Below, piece by piece: positions 56,030-64,000 of a DNA stretch of 64,000 bases. A program made the position numbers and the translations under genes. Origin of the DNA: Amanita rubescens (lineage: Eukaryota > Basidiomycota > Agaricomycetes > Agaricales > Amanitaceae). How positions within the stretch are numbered: position 1 is the first letter of the stretch; every line of letters starts with the position of its first letter. The DNA is taken from contig WION01000012.1 in assembly GCA_015039365.1 (NCBI GenBank), positions 434,001 to 498,000 on the forward strand, read 5' to 3'. Under the pieces are notes generated by a model. That model was not told the DNA's origin, searched no databases, and saw only the letters and a program-made list of their open reading frames with translations.

Positions 56030-56409
56030 TGCGAAGTGAAGATGAGCGGAAGACAAGGGTGTGCTATGACGGCACACTGTTGTAACGTCAGTCCTGACTA
56101 AGCCTGAGCCTAACCTGGCCGTCAGATCGAGTCCCTGCCAAAGTTAAGAACATTAAGACTTGTTAAGACACAGTCAGGCAAGTCTTCTTTCCGATTCCAT
56201 GTGTCGGATGAACTATCTAGTTCCCTATTATTCGAGCCTCCGACCTCGCCGTGAGACATACTATGATATTCATCTCTGATAGCCATTCGTTCCCATCAAC
56301 TGGCGTCCGTTGTTTCTAACTTTCTTCCCGCTCTAGCATCTTTCGAGCACTGGTAGGCAAGACTACATGCTCATCCCAGTGATCCCAGTGAGCATATTGG
56401 TACTATTCA
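56030..56409. other. Intergenic between RING E3 and ABC transporter
   Basis: About 380 bases with a possible unseen first exon of the transporter near 56260-56400. No reliable start found. Confidence 0.35.
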
Positions 56410-59400
56410 TTGATTAGCATTCTGAAGATCTCTCAGAATTTCTCTTGGGCAGCTTTTGTAACAAATTGGGCACGTTCTTTGTTGCCTGGATGCTTCCTGT
56501 TATTGGCTCTTCTGCGTCATGCTTTGGCGGTCATTCGAAGCCCTCTCTACTGGATTTGGAATCCCTTTCGAAATTTTATTACTCTCCATGATCTTCCCGG
56601 TCCCCTCGAACTGGCAGACAAGAGTATCCGCTCGAAGTCCAGAATATTGACATCTATTGCAGTCCTCCTGATGTCCTACTGGACGGGATGCATTGCGTTC
56701 ACAGCGGTTGGAGGGAATGTAAAGTTCACTATAGCATGCACGTTATCTACGCTTTCCTGGGTCAGTCCTCTTACCTGAAATGTACCTTTTTTTTTTTGCT
56801 GAATACAACAAGGCATACATCGCCTTGAGGGGAGTTATTAGAGGGTTTACAACGCCAGCCTTACCTAGTCATCCTGTTTGCGTCCGCGGAATTGCTCGTG
56901 TTATTGACTGATTTACTGGAAAACCCGCGATTCCAGCTTGATATACTTCTCGGCGTGTTTCGCTTCGTCCACATAATCCTTCTCATTAGCTTCACTTGGT
57001 TCGCCGGAACTCTACCTTTGAAGACATTCCGACCAGCTCATAACGTAGCCAAAGCTAACGATGTATGTTCACTCTGTTCGGTTTTCCGTCACTAATGGCG
57101 TATCGTAGATACCCTCAAATACTCTTTCATGTCCCGAAGATGATGTCACCCTGTGGTCATGGTCAACATTTTCCTTTATCGAGCCTTTGTTCCGTGTAGC
57201 CAATGTTAGAACGATAGAAGAGAGCGACGTATGGAGTCTCTCTCCCTTTTTCCAGCATAAGATTATATTTGGAAAGTTGTTGGAATACAAAGCTAGGTGC
57301 GTTAACTCCTGCCGACCGTATCAGAAGTATAACATCGGATAGATATCCTACCCATTCTCTCTTACGTTTCCTCGTTGTTTCCAATTCCCTTGACCTCATA
57401 CTTGATTTCGTCCTTGAATCGTGGAGTGCTGTGCTCGGTATGTGCTCGACAATTAACGTATCATATACACTTAGTAGCTACATAGGTTTCGTGCCACCTT
57501 ACGCGTTAAAGGAGATATTAGCTGCCTTGGCAATAAATACTCCTGAAGCACGGCGAACAGCATTTAAATGGGCGTTGGCGGCATTCGTCGCCAACCTTTC
57601 ATTTGCGCAGGTGGATTTATTTCAAGAGTGGCACACTCGTAGATGCTATGAGCGAACACGTGGACAACTTTTTTGCAGCTTGCATTACAAGTCCCTAAAG
57701 CGTCGAGACATTGGCATCCAAGGCCAATGGTGAAGGAGAAAAACAGGAAAATGCAGATCTAGGGAAAATCGTTAACCTAATGCAGTATGTACATCTTGGT
57801 GTGTCCGGTGAGTCGCTGACTCGTGTTGGCAGAGGAGACGCGTATGCCGTGGCGCAACGTTTCTGGAAGCTGTCCGGCTTCCTCACTGCGCCAATTCGTT
57901 TGGTAATTGCCCTTATTTTCTTATACAGGTACGGGCAGTTATACAGTGACAGCCTTTTTTGACAGCTCCTTAGTATTCTAGGATGGAGCACACTCGCCGG
58001 CGTAGCTGTCATTTTAGTTGCATATATTTTGAACTATCCAATAGCCAAATACAGCATATGGGTAATTCACTTCAGTTTCTTCCGAGTACGAGGCTGGATA
58101 CGAAACACAGTTATGTAGGTGACTGCTTCGTCCTGGAGAGAAAAGGACAAACGGATGACTATGGTCAATGAGCTGTTGCAGAACATCAGGTTTTTAAAGT
58201 TTTATGGATGGGGTACGTCTCCTTGTGCTGCGTCGAATATATTGATCAGGATCTCTTTGCAGAAAACAGATGGGCGCAAAAAGCGAGGGATTCCCGTGAG
58301 ACGGAGCTGAAATGGCGGGTAAAGGAGAATGTCATAATAACTCTGATATCTTTCATATGGTATTCATTTCAATCGTAACATTATCCCTCTTCTGACTTTT
58401 TCACACAGGATCTGGATACCTTCGGCGGTGGCGCTTGCCACATTTATGTGTTATACTTTGATCGCAGGAGAAAGGCTGACCGTTTCCAAGGCATTTACGT
58501 CCTTGGCCCTGTTCTCTTACTTGCAGGGATCGATGATGCAATTGCCAGGTCTTTTTTTTGCCCTTCTTCACGGTATGGATTTTCGCAACTCAAGGCTGTG
58601 TTTACCTGACCACAAATCAAGCCTATGTATCCATGAAACGCATTGACTCATTCCTCGCTGAGCCTGAAGTCCCGGACTGGGCATCGACGCTTACAGCGTC
58701 TGTCACTCCTCTTGAACCAGATATGATTGGTTTTTCCCAAGCAACATTCAAATGGGAAGTGGAGAGTGATAGTAGCACTCCTCGGTTCAGTCTTGGGCCA
58801 TTAGACGTTGCATTTCCGAAAGGTCAATTGACTTTGATAAGTGGTGCGACGGGATCTGGTAAGAGCGCGTTGCTGGCCGCTTTATTAGGAGGTATTGCTA
58901 CGATATCTCTGAGTAAGGTTATCCTGAATTATCATTCTAGAGATGCATTGTATAGTCTGGCAAGGTCTTTCTTGACAAGACACATCACCGAGTAGCTTAT
59001 TGTGGACAGACTCCATGCATGTCATTCATGTTATGGCATCTCCATCCGAATATTGAAATTAATATACAGGGCTTGAACACGCCACGATCCGAGATAACGT
59101 TGTATACGGATCTTCGCGTGGTTGGGATGAAGAACGATACCAAGCTGTCATCGAAGCTTGTGCTCTGGGGAAAGATCTAGAAGTATTCGACGCAGGAGAC
59201 TTGACTGGTAAATCCCATCTGACCCATTTTCGATGCGATGCTCACTCAAACTGGATAGAAATAGGAGAAAAGGGTGTCACTTTGTCAGGCGGACAAAGGG
59301 CTCGCGTTGCTCTAGCAAGGGCTATGTACTCGGACGCCCAGGTACCTATTGATGTAAAAACAACTAGACCGGTATTGACTCCGATAATCTTCAGTGCATC

Positions 59401-62076
59401 TTACTAGATGATCCGTAAGCACACCCCTCACAACAGATTGGAGCTGACTTTTGCCAAGTCTCGCGGCCGTCGACATGCACACATCTGATCACCTCGTCAA
59501 GAAATGTATCACAGGGAGATTTGCTGCCGGCCGAACCATTATACTTGTTACTCACCATCTTAGTCTTTGTTTACCAATAGCTTCATATTTTGTTGAGCTA
59601 AGCGATGGAAGGATCATCCGTCAAGGCCCTGCGCAAACATTTGTAGACGAGGGCCTAACCCAGAACGTCACTGAACTGAACGGAAAGGATGATACCAAGG
59701 AAGAAGCTATCGAGAATGAGGCAGATATGCTCGGAAATGGTATTAAGCCAGCAGCCAAACTTGGCGATGGAAAATTGGTTGAAAAGGAAGCTCGTCCAGA
59801 AGGGCATATATCGTGGCGTGCCTACTACACGTATATACGCTCCGCCGGCATTATTTGCTTCATCTTATGCTTTGCCTTCATGTTGCTTCTTCGGGGTATC
59901 AACATCGTTAACCAGGTGACGAGAAATTCCATAAATCGAACAATCTTGTCTCTTACATCACAACAGGTTTACCTCGCGAAATGGGGAGAGGCTTACGAAC
60001 GTGCCTCTCCGACGATATTGCAATATGTCAGCTATCCTTGGGATAATTTCCCATCTCCCGATCAGAACGTTAGGCCGTGGATCATGCTTTACCTCTACCT
60101 TTCGCTTGCTGGAGCGTCGATGATTGTGCTCGAGACATCTCTAGGGTTATATGCTAGCCTCCAGGCATCTCGGGCCATCTTCAATTCCCTGTTATATCGT
60201 CTTTCTAGAGCACCTATTCGCTTTTTTGACGTAACGCCCATCGGAAGGATTCTAAACCGGTTTACCACTGACATGAACACCATCGATGCGAATCTCTGGA
60301 CCTCAGCGAAGATGTGTCTGTACGGAGTGCTGAACTTTCTAGCCTCGTTAACAGTCATTCTCTCCCTGGTACCACCTTTTACGCCCTTTGCTTTATTCAT
60401 TGCTTGGTTATACATTAGACTAGCACCGCCTTACATCCGTGCTTCCAGGGATCTTAGGCGGTTGGAGTTGACTTCTTTGTCTCCTGCTTTTGCAGGTTTC
60501 GATGAGTTATTGCGTGGTATAACTCATGTTCGTGCCTTTGGAATGGAGCAACGATATCAGGATCGCTTTTACGCCAAGGTAATTGTCCGGTAAATACTGG
60601 ATGTACTGACGCATTGACTGCTCACCCCAGGTTGACAAGTTCCAGTCCTTTGATCATGTTTACGTGAGTGCAATTGCCGGTATGTGTCCAAGATACTAAT
60701 AATATCAAAGTGGTTGGTTGCAGGGTGGCTTCGTTGGAGATATGACTGTGAGGTTCTTCAGGAAAGCCATAAATTACCCTAACACCATGTCAGGCCTTGG
60801 CTCAGTGATCGTGTTTGGTTCTACGATGTTCGCTCTATGGGGCGGAGTAAGCGACGGGTTCGCAGCTATTATCATCATCCAAGCTGAGATATTCGCCGAC
60901 GCGAGTAGAGAACTTGTCAGGTAAGTACATGATATTTGAGGTATTGCTTATTGTTAATCATTTTGTTTTAGCGTAGCGGCACAAGTAGAGCTCGATTTCA
61001 ATAGCATCGAGCGCGTACTGGAGTACTTTGGCGTTGAACAAGAAGCACCTGCGATTATTGAGAAAAATAGACCTCCTGCAGTATTGGCCGTCGGATACGG
61101 GAGGGATTACATGTAGAGAATCTAATCATTCAATATGCGCCGCATTTACCACCGGCCTTGCGAGATATCACTTTCAGCGTGAGGCCATGCGAAAAGATTG
61201 GGGTGGTCGGTAGAACAGGATCAGGTACGATAAAGTTTCTTTGCTCATAGACTTGATGACGCATTGATACCTAAAGGAAAATCGACATTGGCGCTTTCAC
61301 TTCTGCGGATGATCGAGCCAAGCAATGGCAAGATATTGTACGTGAAGAAAGACTTTTACTTGAGCCGTAGACTCAAATGGATAAAGACTAGACAACATTG
61401 ATATATCCACTCTGGGTCTTGAGGATCTCAGGACGCGTGTTGTCAGTGCTCTACTTGCTTTCCTTTTCTTTACAAACCTCATACTCGACGTACTAGACCA
61501 TCATTAGCCAAGACGTTTCACTCTTTTCTGGGACTATTAAAACGAATCTCGATCCACTCGAGGAGCATTCTACGGAGGAACACTTGGATGTCATTCAACG
61601 ATGTCATCTCTCTTCCGTTATCAAGCATACTCCAACGGAGGCTGAGCCTACCATCTTGGATATGCCCGTAAGTCAAGACTCTTTGAGCGCAGGGAGAGAA
61701 GCAGCTCGTTGCTCTCGCGCGAGCTATCCTCAGACGGACGAACGTGATTATTATGGACGAAGCAACATCTCAAATAGATGCAAAACTAGACGACCAGGTA
61801 GGAAACACATCCCGCCCCAACTCCTACTTTCGCTAACAGCATCGACAGATCCAAGTCACAGTCAGAGAAGAGTTATCTAGCGCTATTGTCATTACAATCG
61901 CACATCGACTCAAGACTGTCATGGATTACGACAGGATTCTTGTTTTGGACGAGGGGAAAATTGTAGAGTTTGACGAAGCCAAAGGTGTTGCTGGGAAGGG
62001 AGGGGGGCGCGTTCAGGGAAATGTGTCCGTAAGAGTGCGGACTGGCCCTATTTTTGCGCGTATGTTGTCTGGGTAG
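56410..62076 (+). CDS. ABCC (MRP/YCF1-like) transporter with many single-base breaks
   Basis: Full ABC exporter of the ABCC class, likely at vacuole or plasma membrane. The TMD0-like start has [20 protein letters not shown] and [20 protein letters not shown], then [23 protein letters not shown]1 contains [20 protein letters not shown] and [21 protein letters not shown]1 has Walker [17 protein letters not shown] (about 58845-58890), signature [20 protein letters not shown] and Walker B at ILLDDP. TMD2 includes [23 protein letters not shown]2 has Walker [21 protein letters not shown], a signature [14 protein letters not shown] (after repair) and Walker [20 protein letters not shown], then [20 protein letters not shown]. 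Apparent extra bases lie near 56855, 57711, 61081, 61112, 61692, 62002, 62027 and 62051; no other damage. Start exon not found; the end at 62076 (ARMLSG-stop) assumes repair. Confidence 0.82.
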
Positions 62077-62218
62077 ACAGGATAGTTTATGCGGTACGTT
62101 GAGGCGTTGATGAATCGATATGCCTCCACTCGATGTCGCCCGTGTGTTAACCGAATCGATTCAACTGGTCAAAAACGTCATCTGAAGTGATATTGTGTAG
62201 TGGTGATTGACTGTAGGC

Positions 62219-62226
62219 TGACGTCA
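62219..62226. promoter_or_regulatory. CRE palindrome TGACGTCA
   Basis: Exact TGACGTCA 28 bases before the ATG of the next gene at 62255. One of three such palindromes in the window (also 10117 and 52123). Very close to the start, so it may lie in the 5' leader. Confidence 0.35.
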
Positions 62227-62254
62227 TCATCGTAGGAACAGGACTACAATCACT

Positions 62255-63063
62255 ATGAAGTTCAAAGACGGGCTACCTGCACTTTTCTTATCATTCTTTC
62301 TCATTACGTCCGTCACCACGAGACCTCTTTCGCAGCGAGACCTAGGGGGCGTGTTTGGCGGTTTGCTAGAGCCTGGCGAGCAAGGAGCTGTTACGATATC
62401 ATCGGGATCAAGCGCCTCTAGGCAAGAGCATGGACTTTCCGTCGCAACGGCGAGTACAATATACGCGAATGGCGAGCTAACAAAGGTCCGCGGGACTACC
62501 GCGAGCAGCGTTACCAGCATCTTGGCACCCACGATTAACGAAATAGCTACATTCTCGGAGAATCTTTGGCCTAGCACTTGGTCCAGCAGCTCAGCTAGTG
62601 TTATTAGTCACCTGGCCGACCCAGGGTACCAACGAGCTACGCACAGAACGCGTCGCATATGCCGCCAGGCGAAGAAACCGAATGGAAAGTGATAGGAATC
62701 ACGGTCTTCTGTATCACGATCATTGGCGCGATGATGCTGGCGACATTTTTCTCGGACACGTTGATAAAGGCCTTCAAAGACGCGTGCTTGTGCGGAAATA
62801 GGAAGCGCAAGAAATGCGGGGAAGAGAATTTGGTTCCGGACTGGCAAATGCGAAGTTGGGAGTACAAGTTGGCGGATGAAGAAGGACATCGGTATCCGAC
62901 GATGTCGTCGTCGTTGCAGTCTATGGCAGAGAAGAGCCAGAGCAAGATGCAGCTCGCAGTATCTCCTATGGTTACACCACCCGAGGCTTCGTACTTGCCG
63001 GAACTTGATCCGCATCCTTTGGATCCGTTGCTTCGCCGACCGAGCTGCAAACAGCTAAATTGA
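62255..63063 (+). CDS. Single-pass membrane protein, unknown function
   Basis: ATG 62255 gives MKFKDGLPALFLSFFLITSV, a signal peptide cut near TTRP, then a Ser/Thr-rich ectodomain (GAVTISSGSSASRQEHGLSV, TTASSVTSILAPTINEIATF). A 47-base intron (about 62600-62646, GTTATT...CACAG) joins SSSSAS to NASHMPPGEETEWK in the right frame. A single membrane helix follows (VIGITVFCITIIGAMMLATF), then a cationic juxtamembrane part with a Cys pair (KDACLCGNRKRKKC) and a 90-residue cytosolic tail ending RRPSCKQLN-stop at 63063. Layout resembles small wall-stress or mating-type sensor proteins, but no family is recognised. Confidence 0.65.
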
Positions 63064-63156
63064 CTCGAAGAATTCAACAAGAAATGCTATTGTTTTCTAT
63101 ACTTGTGTACATCAATTTGACGAGGACATGGACTAGACTGTAGGCTACGTACTGTA

Positions 63157-63375
63157 CTAATGTGTGTCATTCTTTGCCGTCGGAGGTGGCGGATACATCT
63201 TTTCGAGGTAGTCCGAAACCACCCATCCAGTGATGGCTACTGTGCAGACGGCTAGTGAGAACTTGAGACGAGTTCTTGCAGGTAACGCTACAAATTGGTG
63301 TAAAAGAGGGACTGTGCCACGAATGTCAGAAGCCATACCTGCGTACGACTGTGCCAGATTGCGGGACCAAGACAT
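63157..63375 (-). CDS. Small single-helix membrane protein, 72 residues
   Basis: Intronless frame MSWSRNLAQSYAGMASDIRG to PPPPTAKNDTH-stop. A basic, Ser-containing N-terminus and one hydrophobic helix (LKFSLAVCTVAITGWVVSDY) followed by a Pro-rich end; the sort of protein found in the mitochondrial inner membrane. It starts 44 bases from the divergent RIB5 start. Unrecognised; could be a real small gene or a long 5' shadow. Confidence 0.5.
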   Translation of the reverse strand: MSWSRNLAQSYAGMASDIRGTVPLLHQFVALPARTRLKFSLAVCTVAITGWVVSDYLEKMYPPPPTAKNDTH

Positions 63376-63419
63376 GGTAGGTAGCGTGAGAGAATTTGGT
63401 TTGTTACCTCCGATACGAA

Positions 63420-64000
63420 ATGTTTACAGGTCTCGTATGTCGAGTGTAGCTAGCAATTCAGCCTAAACTAACGGTGATGATCACAGATCGAACAGCTAGG
63501 CTCAGTACGAGCCATTGACCTGGACGGAAATGGATGTACATTAACGATAAGCAACGCCGCGCCCGTCTTGGATGACTGTCATATTGGTGATTCCATCGCC
63601 GTCAACGGAGCTTGCCTGACTGTGACTGAATTCGACAAGGAGGGATGGTTCAAAGTCTGGCTTGCCAATGAGACGTTGCAGCGCACTAATCTCGGTGAGC
63701 TCAAAGTGGGTGACCCGGTCAACTTGGAGCGGGCAGTGGGAGCACACGTTAGATTTGGAGGACACTTTGTACAGGTAACAACATAATGTACATTTTTTTT
63801 GTTGGTATATTCACGCGACGAACAGGCCCACGTGGATTCCACAGCTACGATTGTCGAGCGCATGCCTGATGGAGATTCTGTACGGCTGACATTTGAGTTG
63901 GATGATGCTACGCTCCTGCCGTATTTGATCCCGAAGGGTTATGTAGCATTGGATGGGGTGTCTTTGACGCTGACGGGTGTGGACGATGCGCAACGGAGGT
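63420..64000 (+). CDS. RIB5: Riboflavin synthase (5' part, runs off the window)
   Basis: Dismutates two 6,7-dimethyl-8-ribityllumazine molecules into riboflavin. ATG 63420 gives MFTGL, then an intron (63435 to about 63486), then IEQLGSVRAIDLDGNGCTLT, which is the invariant MFTGLIE start. First lumazine-binding repeat: DCHIGDSIAVNGACLTVTEF, FKVWLANETLQRTNLGELKV, PVNLERAVGAHVRFGGHFVQ. After a second intron comes AHVDSTATIVERMPDGDSVR (GHFVQ-AHVD motif), with the second repeat starting LLPYLIPKGYVALDGVSLTL before the sequence ends. Intact so far. Confidence 0.95.

Noticed and set aside
62590..62660. Two separate genes at 62255-62692 and 62659-63063
   Set aside because: A 47-base intron ending in CACAG joins them into one signal-peptide plus membrane-helix protein.
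1..64000. tRNA genes, CRISPR arrays, transposons
   Set aside because: No cloverleaf with A and B boxes, no regular spacer array and no transposase or long terminal repeats were found by eye; a tRNAscan or repeat search would settle it.

Overview
The window looks like nuclear DNA of a filamentous basidiomycete, most likely an Agaricomycete. Genes are dense on both strands and almost all are cut by short GT...AG introns of about 45-60 bases. Intergenic gaps are often under 500 bases. Several gene types are typical of mushrooms: a DUF6533-like membrane protein, an XlnR-like Zn2Cys6 regulator, a forkhead protein with AT-hooks and an NBR1-type autophagy receptor. I saw no transposon, CRISPR array, virus or convincing tRNA gene. 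Products are assigned from motifs I can read after joining exons by eye, so exon borders are approximate unless discussed.

Layout. 0-10 kb: 3' end of adenosine kinase converging on a small thioredoxin with a membrane tail, a large unknown protein, ALG9 mannosyltransferase, a multi-pass membrane protein and a weak F-box-like gene. 10-19 kb: a RhoGEF-domain protein, RIB7 of riboflavin synthesis, an NBR1-like cargo receptor and UTP13. 19-28 kb: forkhead factor, XlnR-like factor, NIPSNAP protein, a putative Golgi glycosyltransferase with a discoidin-like tail and proteasome subunit PUP3. 28-33 kb: a fused MoaA-MoaC enzyme of molybdenum cofactor synthesis, a Clot/TXNDC17-type thioredoxin, a phosphopantothenoylcysteine decarboxylase and a broken copy of the Clot-like first exon. 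33-42 kb: a Thr-rich secreted repeat protein, the mitochondrial aspartate/glutamate carrier, TRM5, a TatD-like nuclease and the SNARE GOS1. 42-52 kb: SRO7/lethal-giant-larvae and a long coiled-coil protein. 52-64 kb: an ARMT1/DUF89 phosphatase, an RNF126-type RING E3, an ABCC transporter, a single-pass membrane protein, a 72-residue membrane protein and the start of RIB5 riboflavin synthase.

The genes are mostly unrelated housekeeping genes. Weak themes are cofactor synthesis (two riboflavin genes, molybdopterin, CoA), vesicle traffic (GOS1 next to SRO7) and protein quality control (NBR1, PUP3, RNF126, and a thioredoxin carrying what looks like a Cdc48-binding motif).

A feature of the whole window is that several otherwise well-preserved genes are broken by single extra bases, often in GG or CC runs. 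All but one are +1 insertions. I read this as residual sequence error rather than decay, but it affects the annotation of adenosine kinase, the tail-anchored thioredoxin, the PPCDC, the carrier, the surface protein and above all the ABC transporter.
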